From positions 30,196,501-30,260,500 of the forward strand of contig NC_065574.1 in NCBI RefSeq assembly GCF_937616625.2: DNA of 64,000 bases, in the 5' to 3' direction. Of this stretch, positions 37,068 to 49,020 are shown piece by piece. The stretch comes from Mercurialis annua (lineage: Eukaryota > Streptophyta > Magnoliopsida > Malpighiales > Euphorbiaceae). A program made the position numbers and the translations under genes. Numbering within the stretch: position 1 is the stretch's first letter; each line of letters opens with the position of its first letter. The notes under the pieces were generated by a model, which saw only the letters and a list, made by a program, of their open reading frames with translations, ran no database searches and was not told the DNA's origin.

Positions 37068-38520
37068 TAAAAAGATTTGGTTTTGTTTCGTAGCGTTTGT
37101 AAATGTTCGGCTTAAATCTCTAAAAATGTGAAACGTTTGTATTTGTTTTTAAACGTTTGGATTTAATCGCTAAAAAGGGGAAACGTTTGGATTTGTTTCG
37201 TAATGTTTGTAAACGTTTGACTTAAATCGCTAAAAAGGTGAAACGTTTGCTTTTGTTTCATAACATTTGTAAACGTTTGGCTTAAATCGCTAAAAAGGTC
37301 AAACGTTTGGATTTGTTTCGAACGTTTATAAACGTTTTGCTTAAATTCTAAAAAGGTGACACGTTTGGATTGTTTCGTAACCTTTGCTAACGTTTGGCTT
37401 AAATCGCTAAAAAAGTGAAACGTTTGATTTGTTTCGTAATGTTTGTTTACATTTGGCTTAAATCGCTAAAAAGGTGAATCATTTGGATTTGTTTCCTAAC
37501 GTTTGTAAACGTTAGGCTTAAATCTCAAAAAAGGTGAAACATTTGGTTTTGTTGCGTAACGTTTGTAAACGTTCGGCTTAAATCGCTAAAAAGGTAAAAT
37601 ATTTGGATTTGTTTTGTAACATTTGTAAACGTTCAGCTTAAATCGCTAAAAATTTGAAACGTTTAGTTTTGTTTTGTAACGTTTGTAAACGATTGGATTA
37701 AATTGCTAAAAATATGAAACTTTTGGATTTATTTCGTAAAGTTTTAATAGTTTGGTTTAAATTGCAAAAAAGGTGAAACGCTTGGATTTGTTTCATAACG
37801 TTTGTAAATGTTTGGCTAATATTTATAAAATTTGAAATGCTTGGATTTGTTTTGTAATGTTTTTAAACGTTTGGCTTAAATCGCTGAAAAGGTGAAAAGG
37901 TTGAATTTGTTTCGTAACGTTTGTAAAAGTTTTGGCTTAAGTTTCTAAAATGATGAAATGGTGGGATTTGTTTTGTAACATTTGTAAACGTTTGGCTTAA
38001 ATTGCTAAAAAGGTGAAACGCTTGGATTTGTTTCGTAACGTTTTTAAACGTTTGGCTTGAATTCCTAAAAAGGTGAAACGTTTGGTTTTGTTTCGTAACA
38101 TTTGTAAACGTTCGGCTAAAATAGCTAAAACGGCGAAACGTTTGGATTTTTTTCGGAACGGTTGTAAATGTTTGGCTGAAATTGCTAAAAAGGTAAAATG
38201 CTTGGATTTGTTTCGTAACGTTTGTAAACGTTTGGCTTAAATTGCTAAAAAGGTGAAACACTTGGATTTGTATCGTAACGTTTGTAAACGTTCGGCTTAC
38301 ATTGCTAAAAAGGTGAAACGTTTGAATTTGTTTCGTAACCTTTGTAAACGTTTGGCTTAAAATCGCTAAAAATGTGGAACGTTTCGATTTGTTTTGTAAC
38401 ATTTGTAAGGGTTTGGCTTAAAATCGCTAAAAATGTGAAACATTTGGATTTGTTTCATAACGTTTTAAACCTTTTGTTTTATTTTGTAACGTTTGTAAAC
38501 ATTTGGCTTAAATCGCTAAA
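36960..38520. repeat. 1.55-1.67 kb higher-order repeat, copy 1
   Basis: GACTTAAATCGC plus TTTGCTTTTGTTTCATAAC (about 37,219-37,262) and TTTCGAACGTTTATAAACG (about 37,317) recur at about 38,890 and 38,988 (offset about 1,671). The GTTCGGCTAAAAT plus AAAACGGCGAAACG monomers recur at an offset of about 1,550. The left end has a shortened monomer in which AAAAAGGTAAACG replaces about 28 bp that is present at 59,820-59,860. A 10-bp CGTAACGTTT is missing at about 37,148 relative to the other copies. Confidence 0.7.
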
Positions 38521-40200
38521 AAGGTGAAACGTTTGAAATTTCGTAACGTTAGTAAACGTTTGGATTAAATTGCTAAAAAGGTGAAACGCTTTGATTTATT
38601 TCGTAACGTTTGTAAACGTTTGGGTTATATTGCTAAAAAGGGGAAACGTTTGGATTTATTTCGTAACGTTAATAACATTTGGTTTTGTTTCGTAGCGTTT
38701 GTAAATGTTCGGCTTAAATCGCTAAAAATGTGAAACGTTTGTATTTGTTTCGTAACGTTTTTAAACGTTTGGATTTAATCGCTAAAAAGGTGAAACGTTT
38801 GGATTTGTTTCGTAATGTTTGTTAACGTTTGGCTTAAATTGCTAAAAAGGTGACACGTTTGGATTTGTTTCGTAACGTTTGTAAACGTTTGACTTATATC
38901 GCTAAAAAGGTGAAACGTTTGCTTTTGTTTCATAACATTTGTAAACGTTTGGCTTAAATCGCTAAAAAGGTCAAACATTTGGATTTGTTTCGAACGTTTA
39001 TAAACGTTTTGCTTAAATTCTAAAAAGGTGACACGTTTGGATTGTTTCGTAACCTTTTCTAACGTTTGGCTTAAATCGCTAAAAAAGTGAAACGTTTGAT
39101 TTGTTTCGTAACGTTTGTTTACATTTGGCTTAAATCGCTAAAAAGGTGAATCATTTCTAACTTTTGTAAACGTTAGGCTTAAATCTCAAAAAAGTTGAAA
39201 CATTTGGTTTTGTTGCATAACGCCTGTAAACGTTCGGCTTAAATCGCTAAAAAGGTATAACGTTTTGATTTGTTTTGTAACATTTGTAAACGTTCAGCTT
39301 AAATCGCTAAAAAGGTGAAACATTTAGTTTAGTTTTGTAACATTTGTAAACGATTGGATTAAATTGCTAAATATATGAAACATTTGGATTTATTTCCTAA
39401 CGTTTTAATAGTTTGGTTTAAATTGCAAAAAAGGTGAAACACTTGGATTTGTTTCATAACGTTTGTAAACGTTTGGCTTAAATTGCTGAAAAGGTGAAAA
39501 GGTTGAATTTGTTTCGTAACGTTTGTAAAGGTTTGGCTTAAGTTGCTAAAATGGTAAAAAGGTTGAAACACTTGCATTTCTTTCGTAACGTTTTTAAACG
39601 TTTGGCTTAAATTGCTAAAAAGGTGAGACGTTTGGTTTTGTTTCGCAACGTTTGTAAACGTTCGGCTAAAATCGCTAAAACGGCGAAACGTTTGGATTTT
39701 TTTCGGAACGGTTGTAAATGTTTGGCTTAAATTGCTAAAAAGGTGAAACGCTTGGATTTGTTTCGAAACGTTTGTAAACGTTTGGCTTAAATTGCTAAAA
39801 AGGTGAAACGCTTGGATTTGTATCGTAACATTTGTAAACGTTCGGCTTACACTGCTAAAAAGGTGAAACGTTTGAATTTGTTTCGTAACCTTTGTAAACG
39901 TTTGGCTTAAAATCGCTAAAAATATGAAACGTTTGGATTTGTTTTGTAACGTTTGTAAGGGTTTGGCTTAAAATCGCTAAAAATGTGAAACGTTTGGATT
40001 TGTTTCGTAACGTTTTAAACGTTTGGTTTTGTTTCGTAACGTTTGTAAATGTTTGGCTTAAATCGCTAAAAAGGTGAAACGTTTGGATTTGTTTCGTAAC
40101 ATTTGTAAACGTTTGGCTTAAATTGCTAAAATGGCGAAACGTTTGGATTTGTTTCGAAACGTTTGTAATCGTTTGGCTTAAATCGCTAAAAAGGGGAAAC
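38521..40200. repeat. 1.55-1.67 kb higher-order repeat, copy 2
   Basis: Collinear with the preceding block. It includes a local deletion at about 39,150, where AATCATTTCTAACTTTTG lacks about 13 bp that is present at 62,121-62,150. The same deletion is found at about 54,858, showing that the 38-40 and 54-56 kb segments descend from one duplication. Confidence 0.7.
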
Positions 40201-40249
40201 GTTTGGATTTGTTTTCTAAGGTTTGTAAATGTTTGGCTTAAATCGCTAA

Positions 40250-43134
40250 AAAGGGAAACGTTTGAAATTTCATAACGTTTGTAAAAGTTTGGCTTAAATT
40301 GCTAAAAAGGTGAAACGCTATGATTTATTTCGTAACGTTTGTAAACGTTTGGATTAAATTGCTAAAAAAGGAAACGTTTGGATTTATTTCGCAACGTTAA
40401 AAACATTTGGTTTTGTTTCGTAGCGTTTGTAAATGTTCAACTTAAATCGCTAAAAATGTGAAACGTTTGTATTTGTTTCGTAACGTTTTTAAACGTTTTG
40501 ATTTAATCGCTAAAAAGGTGAAACGTTTGGATTTGTTTCATAATGTTTGTAAACGTTTGGCATAAATTGCTAAAAAGGTGACACGTTTGGATTTGTTTCG
40601 TAACGTTTGTAAACGTTTGCCTTAAATCGCTAGAAAGTTGAAACGTTTGCTTTTGTTTCATAACATTTGTAAACTTTTGGCTTAAATCGCTAAAAAGGTC
40701 AAACGTTTGGATTTGTTTCGAACGTTTATAAGCGTTTTGCTTAAATTCTAAAAAGGTGACACGTTTGGATTGTTTCGTAACCTTTGCTAATGTTTGGCTT
40801 AAATCGCTAAAAAAGTGAAACGTTTGTTTGTTTCGTAACGTTTGTTTACATTTGGCTTAAATCGCTAAAAAGGTGAATCATTTGGATTTGTTTCCTAACG
40901 TTTGTAATCGTTAGGCTTAAATCTCAAAAAAGGTGAAACATTTGGTTTTGTTGCGTAACGTTTGTAAACGTTCGGCTTAAATCGCTAAAAAGGTAAAACG
41001 TTTGGATTTGTTTTGTAACATTTGTAAATGTTAGCTTAAATCGCTAAAAAGGTGAAACGTTTAGTTTTGTTTTGTAACGTTTATAAACGATTGGATTAAA
41101 TTGCTAAAAATATGAAACGTTTGGATTTATTTCGTAACGTTTTAATAGTTTGGGTTAAATTGCAAAAAAGGTGAAACGTTTGGATTTGTTTCGAATGTTT
41201 ATAAACGTTTTGCTTAAATTCTAAAAAGGTGACACGTTTGGATTGTTTCGTAACCTTTGCTAACGTTTGGCTTAAATCACTAAAAAAGTGGAACGTTTGA
41301 TTTGTTTCGTAACGTTTGTTTATATTTGGCTTATATCGCTAAAAAGGTGAATCATTTGGATTTGTTTCCTAACGTTTGTAAACGTTAGGATTAAATCTCA
41401 AAAAAGGTGAACCATTTGGTTTTGTTGCGTAACGTTTGTAAACGTTCGGTTTAAATCGCTAAAAAGGTAAAACGTTTTGATTTGTTTTGTAACATTTGTA
41501 AACGTTCAGCTTAAATCGCTAAAAAGGTGAAACGTCTAGTTTTGTTTTGTAACGTTTGTAAACGATTGGATTTAATTGCTAAAAATATGAAATGTTTGGA
41601 TTTATTTCGTAACGTTTTAATAGTTTGGTTTAAATTGCAAAAATGGTGAAACATTTGGATTTGTTTCGAACGTTTATAAACGTTTTGCTTAAATTCTAAA
41701 AAGGTGACACGTTTGGATTGTTTCGTAATCTTTGCTAACGTTTGGCTTAAATCGCTAAAAAAGTGAAACGTTTGATTTGTTTCATAACGTTTGTTTATAT
41801 TTGGCTTAAATCGCTAAAAAGTTGAGTCATTTAGATTTGTTTCCTAACGTTTGTAAACGTTAAGCTTAAATCTCAAAAAAGGTGAAACATTTGGTTTTGT
41901 TGCGTAACGTTTGTAAACGTTCGGCTTAAATCGCTAAAAAGGTAAAACGTTTGGATTTGTTTTGTAACATTTGTAAACGTTCAACTTAAATCGCTAAAGA
42001 GGTGAAACGTTTAGTTTTGTTTTGTAACGTTTGTAAGCGATTGGATTAAATTGCTAAAAATATGAACCGTTTGGATTTATTTCGTAACGTTTTAATAGTT
42101 TGGTTTCATTTGCAAAAAAGGTGAAACGCTTGGATTTGTTTCATAACGTTTGTAAATGTTTGGCTAATACTGCAAAATGGTGAAATGGTGGGATTTGTTT
42201 CGTAACATTTGTAAACGTTTTGCTTAAATTGCTAAAAAGGTGAAACGCTTGGATTTGTTTCGTAACGTTTTTAAACGTTTGGCTTAAACTGCTAAAAAGG
42301 GGAAACGTTTAGTTTTGTTTCGTAACGTTTGTAAACGTTCGGCTAAAATCGCTAAAACGGCGAAGCGTTTGGATTTTTTTCGGAACGGTTGTAAATGTTT
42401 GGCTTAAATTGCTAAAAAGGTGAAACGCTTGAATTTGTTTCGTAACGTTTGTAAACGTTTGGCTTAAATTGCTAAAAAGGTGAAACGCTTGGATTTGTAT
42501 CGTAACGTTTGTAAACGTTCGGCTTACATTGCTAAAAAGGTGAAACGTTTGAATTTGTTTCGTAACCTTTGTAAACGTTTGGCTTAAAATCGCTAAAAAT
42601 ATGAAACGTTTGGATTTGTTTTGTAACGTTTGTAAGGGTTTGGCTTAAAATCGCTGAAAATGTGAAACGTTTGGATTTGTTTCGTAACGTTTTAAACGTT
42701 TGGTTTTGTTTCGTAATGTCTGTAAACGTTTGGCTTAAATCGCTAAAAAGGTGAAACGTTTGGATTTGTTTCGTAACATTTGTAAACGTTTGGCTTAAAT
42801 TGCTAAAAAGGCGAAATATTTGGGTTTATTTCGAAACGTTTATAATCGTTTGGCTTACATCGCTAAAAAGGTGAAACGTTTAGATTTGTTTCGTAACATT
42901 TGTAAATGTTTTGCTTAAAATATTAATAAGGTGAAACACTTAAATTTGTTTTGGAACGTTTATAAACTTTCAGGTTTAATTGTTAAAAAGGTGAAACACT
43001 TGGATTTATTTTGTGACGTTTGTAAATGTTTGGCTTAAATTGCTAAAAAGGTGAAACGCTTGGTTTAGTTTCGTAACGTTTGTAAGGGTTTGGCTTAAAA
43101 TCGCTAAAAATGTGAAACGTTTGGATTTGTTTCG
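40250..43134. repeat. Second passage of the 33.0-35.9 kb segment
   Basis: Collinear with about 33,015-35,970 at an offset of 7,233 before and about 7,171 after the position of one missing 60-bp monomer (the one present at about 34,290-34,350). Shared rare words include GTTTGAAATTTCATAACG, GATTTATTTCGCAACG and GTTTGGGTTAAATTGC. The spacing defines a repeat period of about 7.2 kb. Confidence 0.8.
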
Positions 43135-45116
43135 TAACGTTTGTAAACGTTAGCCTTAAATCTTAAAAAAGGTGAAACATTTGGTTTTGTTGCGTAACGT
43201 TTGTAAACGTTCGGCTTAAATCGCTAAAAAGGTAAAACGTTTGGATTTGTTTTGTAACATTTGTAAACGTTCAGCTTAAATCGCTAAATAGGTGAAACGT
43301 TTCGTTTTGTTTTGTAACGTTTGTCAACCATTGGATTAAATTGCTAAAAATTTGAAATGTTTGGATTTATTTCGTAACGTTTTAATAGTTTGGTTTAAAT
43401 TCCAAAAAAGGTCGTTTGGCTTAAATTGCAAAAAAGTAGAAATGCTTGGATTTGTTTTGTAATGTTTGTAAACGTTTGGCTTAATCACTGAAATGGTGAA
43501 AAGGTTGAATTTGTTTCGTAACGTTTGTAAAAGTTTGGCTTAAGTTGCTAAAATGGTGAAATGGTGGGATTTGTTTCGTAACGGTTGTAAACGTTTGGCT
43601 TAAATTGCTAAAACGGTGAAACGCTTGGATTTGTTTCGTAACGTTTTTAAACGTTTGGCTTAAATTGCTAAAAAGAAGAAACGTTTAGTTTTGTTTCGTA
43701 ACGTTTGTAAACGTTCGGCAAAAATTGCTAAAAAGGTGAAACGTTTGGATTTTTTTGTAACGTTTGTAAACGTTTTGCTTAAATTGCTAAAAAGGTGAAA
43801 CGCTTGGATCTGTTTCGAACCGTTTGTAAACATTTGGCTTAAATTGCAAAAAAGGTGAAACGCTTGGATTTGTTTCGGAACGTTTGTAAACGTTTGGCTT
43901 AAATCGCTAAAAATGTGAAACGTCTGGATTTGTTTCGTAATGTTTTAAAGTTTTGGTATTTTTTTCATAACGTTTGTAAACATTTGGCTTAAATTGCAAA
44001 AAAAGGTAAACCATTTAGATTTATTTCGTAACGTTTGTAAACGTTTGGCTTAAATTGCTAAAAATATGAAACGTTTGGATTTGTTTCATAATATTTTGTA
44101 AATGTTTGGCTTAAATTGCTAAAATGGTGAAATTGGATTTGTTTCGTAACATTTGTAAATGTTTGGCTTAAATCACTAAAACGGTGAAAAGTTTGGATTT
44201 GTTTCGAAACGTTTGTAATCGTTTGGCTTAAATCGCTAAATAGGTGAAATGTTTAGATTTGTTTCGTAACATTTGTAAATGTTTGGCTTAAAATACTAAT
44301 AATGTGAAACACTTAAATTTGTTTTAGAACGTTTATAAACGTTCAGGTTTAATTGCTAAAAAGGTGAAACACTTGGATTTATTTTGTGACGTTTGTAAAT
44401 GTTTGGCTTAAATTGCTAAAAAGGTGAAACGCTTGGTTTAATTTCGTAACATTTGTAAGGGTTTGGCTTAAAATCGCTAAAAATGTGAAACGTTTGGATT
44501 TGTTTCATAACGTTTGTAAGGGATTGGCTTAAAATCGCTAAAAATGTGAAATATTTGGATTTTTTTCGTAACGTTTTAAACGTTTGGTTTTGTTTCGTAA
44601 CGTTTGTAAATGTTTGGATTAAATCGCTAAAAAGGGGAAACGTTTGGATTTGTTTCGTAATATTTGTAAACGTTTGGCTTAAATTGCTAAAAAGGCGAAA
44701 CGTTAGGACTTGTTTCGAAACGTTTGTAATCGTTTGGCTTAAATCGCTAAAAAGGGGAAACGTTTGGATTTGTTTTCTAACGTTTGTAAATATTTGGCTT
44801 AAATCGCTAAAAAGGGAAACGTTTGAAATTTCATAACGTTTGTAAAAGTTTGGCTTAAATTGCTAAAAAGGTGAAACGCTATGATTTATTTCGTAACGTT
44901 TGTAAACGTTTGGATTAAATTGCTAAAAAGGGAAACGTTTGGATTTATTTCGCAACGTTAAAAACATTTGGTTTTGTTTCGTAGCGTTTGTAAATGTTCG
45001 GCTTAAATCGCTAAAAATGTGAAACGTTTGTATTTGTTTCGTAACGTTTTTAAACGTTTTGATTTAATCGCTAAAAAGGTGAAACGTTTGGATTTGTTTC
45101 ATAATGTTTGTAAACG

Positions 45117-48100
45117 CTTGGCTTAAATTGCTAAAAAGGTGACACGTTTGGATTTGTTTCGTAACGTTTGTAAACGTTTGCCTTAAATCGCTAAAAAGTT
45201 GAAACGTTTGCTTTTGTTTCATAACATTTGTAAACTTTTGGCTTAAATCGCTAAAAAGGTCAAACGTTTGGATTTGTTTCGAACGTTTATATGCGTTTTG
45301 CTTAAATTCTAAAAAGGTAACACGTTTGGATTGTTTCGTAACCTTTGCTAACGTTTGGCTTAAATCGCTAAAAAAGTGAAACGTTTGATTTGTTTCGTAA
45401 CGTTTGTTTACATTTGGCTTAAATCGCTAAAAAGGTGAATCATTTGGATTTATTTCCTAACGTTTGTAATCGTTAGGCTTAAATCTCAAAAAAGGTGAAA
45501 CATTTGGTTTTGTTGCGTAACGTTTGTAAACGTTCGGCTTAAATCGCTAAAAAGGTAAAACGTTTGGATTTGTTTTGTAACATTTGTAAATGTTAGCTTA
45601 AATCGCTAAAAAGGTGAAACGTTTAGTTTTGTTTTGTAACCTTTATAAACGATTGGATTAAATTGCTAAAAATATGAAACGTTTGGATTTATTTCGTAAC
45701 GTTTTAATAGTTTGGGTTAAATTGCAAAAAAGGTGAAACGTTTAGATTTGTTTCGAACGTTTATAAACGTTTTGCTTAAATTCTAAAAAGGTGACACGTT
45801 TGGATTGTTTCGTAACCTTTGCTAACGTTTTGCTTAAATCACTAAAAAAGTTGAACGTTTGATTTGTTTCGTAACGTTTGTTTATATTTGGCTTATATCG
45901 CTAAAAAGGTGAATCATTTGGATTTGTTTCCTAACGTTTGTAAACGTTAGGATTAAATCTCAAAAAAGGTGAAACATTTGGTTTTGTTGCGTAACGTTTG
46001 TAAACGTTCGGCTTAAATCGCTAAAAAGGTAAAACGTTTTGATTTGTTTTGTAACATTTGTAAACGTTCTGCTTAAATCGCTAAAAAGGTAAAACGTTTG
46101 GATTTGTTTTGAAACATTTGTAAACGTTCAACTTAAATCGCTAAAAAGGTGAAACGTCTAGTTTTGTTTTGTAACGTTTGTAAACGATTGGATTAAATTG
46201 CTAAAAATATGAAATGTTTGGATTTATTTCGTAACGTTTTAATAGTTTGGTTTAAATTGCAAAAAAGGTGAAACATTTGGATTTGTTTCGAACGTTTATA
46301 AACGTTTTGCTTAAATTCTAAAAAGGTGACACGTTTGGATTGTTTCGTAATCTTTGCTAACGTTTGGCTTAAATCGCTAAAAAAGTGAAACGTTTGATTT
46401 GTTTCATAACGTTTGTTTATATTTGGCTTAAATCGCTAAAAAGGTGAGTCATTTGGATTTGTTTCCTAACGTTTGTAAACGTTAGGCTTAAATCTCAAAA
46501 AAGGTGAAACATTTGGTTTTGTTGCGTAACGTTTGTAAACGTTCAGCTTAAATCGCTAAAAAGGTAAAACGTTTGGATTTGTTTTGTAACATTTGTAAAC
46601 GTTCAACTTAAATCGCTAAAGAGGTGAAACGTTTAGTTTTGTTTTGTAACGTTTGTAACCGATTGGATTAAATTGCTAAAAATATGAAACGTTTGGATTT
46701 ATTTCGTAACGTTTTAATAGTTTGGTTTCATTTGCAAAAAAGGTGAAACGCTTGGATTTGTTTCATAACGTTTGTAAATGTTTGGCTAATATTGCAAAAT
46801 GGTGAAATTGTGGGATTTGTTTCGTAACATTTGTAAACGTTTGGCTTAAATTGCTAAAAAGGTGAAACGCTTGGATTTGTTTCATAACGTTTTTAAACGT
46901 TTGGCTTAAACTGCTAAAAAGGGGAAACGTTTAGTTTTGTTTCGTAACGTTTGTAAACATTCGGCTAAAATCGCTAAAACGGCGAAGCGTTTGGATTTTT
47001 TCCGGAACGGTTGTAAATGTTTGGCTTATATTGCTAAAAAGGTGAAACGCTTGAATTTGTTTCGTAACGTTTGTAAACGTTTGGCTTAAATTGCTAAAAA
47101 GGTGAAACGCTTGGATTTGTATCGTAACGTTTGTAAACGTTCGGCTTACATTGCTAAAAAGGTGAAACGTTTGAATTTGTTTCGTAACCTTTGTAAACGT
47201 TTGGCTTAAAATCGCTAAAAATATGAAACGTTTGGATTTGTTTTGTAACGTTTGTAAGGGTTTGGCTTAAAATCGTTGAAAATGTGAAACGTTTGGATTT
47301 GTTTCGTAACGTTTTAAACGTTTGATTTTGTTTCGTAATGTTTGTAAACGTTTGGCTTAAATCGCTAAAAAGGCGAAACGTTTTGGATTTGTTTCGTAAC
47401 ATTTGTAAACGTTTGGCTTAAATTGCTAAAAAGGCGAATTATTTGGATTTGTTTCGAAACGTTTATAATCGTTTGGCTTACATCGCTAAAAAGGTGAAAC
47501 GTTTAGATTTATTTCGTAACATTTGTAAATGTTTGGCTTAAAATATTAATAAGGTGAAACACTTAAATTTGTTTTGGAACGTTTATAAACTTTCAGGTTT
47601 AATTGCTAAAAAGGTGAAACACTTGGATTTATTTTGTGACGTTTGTAAATGTTTGGCTTAAATTGCTAAAAAGGTGAAACGCTTGGTTTAGTTTCGTAAC
47701 GTTTGTAAGGGTTTGGCTTAAAATCGCTAAAAATGTGAAACGTTTGGATTTGTTTCGTAACGTTTCTAAGGTTTTGGCTTAAAATCGCTAAAAATGTGAA
47801 ACGTTTGGATTTGCTTCGTAACGTTTTAAACGTTTGGTTTTGTTTCGTAACGTTTGTAAACGTTTGGCTTAAATCGCTAAAAAGGGGAAACGTTTGGATT
47901 TTTTTCGTAACATTTGTAAACGTTTGGCTTAAATTGCTAAAAAGGCGAAACATTTGGACTTGTTTCGAAACGTTTGTAAACGTTTGGCTTAAATTGCTAA
48001 AAATATGAAATGTTTGGATTTGTTTCATAACATTTTGTAAATTTTTGGCTTAAATTGCTAAAATGGTGAAATTGGATTTGTTTCGTAACATTTGTAAATG

Positions 48101-49020
48101 TTTGGCTTAAATCACTAAAACGGTGAAAAGTTTGGATTTGTTTCAAAACATTTGTAATCGTTTGGCTTAAATCGCTAAATAGGTGAAACGTTTAGATTTG
48201 TGTCGCAACATTTGTAAATGTTTGGCTTAAAATACTAATAAGGAGAAACACTTAAATTTGTTTTTGAACATTTATAAACGTTCAGGTTTAATTGCTAAAA
48301 AGGTGAAACACTTGGATTTATTTTGTGACGTTTGTAAATGTTTGGCTTAAATTTCTAAAAAAGATGAAACGCTTGGCTTAGTTTCATAACGTTTCTAAGG
48401 GTTTGGATTAAAATCGCTAAAAATATGAAACGTTTGGATTTGTTTGGTAACGTTTGTAAGGGTTTGGCTTAAAATCGCTAAAAATGTGAAAGGTTTGGAT
48501 TTGTTTCGTAACGTTTTAAACGTTTCGTTTTGTTTCGTAAAGTTTGTAAACGTTTGGCTTAAATCGCTAAATAGAGGAAACGTTTGGATTTGTTTCGTAA
48601 CATTTGTAAACGTTTGGCTTAATTTGCTAAAAAGGCGAAACGTTTGGACTTGTTTCGAATCGTTTGGCTTAAATCGCTAAAAAGGCGAAACGTTTGGATT
48701 TGTTTTGTAACGTTTGTAAATGTTTGGCTTAAATCGCTAAAAAGGTAAACGTTTGGCTTAAATTGCTAAAAAGGTGAAACGCTTTGATTTATTTCGTAAA
48801 GTTTGTAAACGTTTGGATTAAATTGCTAAAAAGGGGAAACGTTTGGATTAATTTAGTAACGTTAAAAAGATTTGGTTTTGTTTCGTAGCGTTTGTAAATG
48901 TTCGGCTTAAATCTCTAAAAATGTGAAACGTTTGTATTTGTTTCGTAACGTTTTTAAACGTTTGGATTTAATCGCTAAAAAGGGGAAACGTTTGGATTTG
49001 TTTCGTAATGTTTGTAAACG
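45117..49020. repeat. 3,904-bp tandem duplication, copy 1
   Basis: Begins at CTTGGCTTAAATTGC, preceded by TAATGTTTGTAAACG, and ends with the same TAATGTTTGTAAACG at 49,006-49,020. Differences I could see from copy 2 are very few: an extra A in CTAAAAAAGATG at about 48,360, and GTTCAGC for GTTCGGC at about 46,541. It corresponds to 33,323-37,21x in the first large unit. Confidence 0.92.

Larger units (their letters stand above)
31341..43134. repeat. 11.8-kb higher-order unit, copy 1
   Basis: This 11,794-bp stretch is followed by a near-identical copy beginning at about 43,135. Near the left edge both copies carry CGTTAGCCTTAAATCTT (31,354 and 43,148). Internally it is itself mosaic: its 33.0-35.9 kb part recurs at 40.25-43.13 kb, and it holds a 474/536-bp sub-repeat (33.48-34.95 kb) and a 689-bp tandem pair (35.69-37.07 kb). 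At its right end the series switches abruptly from the 35.9-kb monomer type back to the 31.34-kb type inside a shared TAACGTTTGTAA. Confidence 0.88.
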
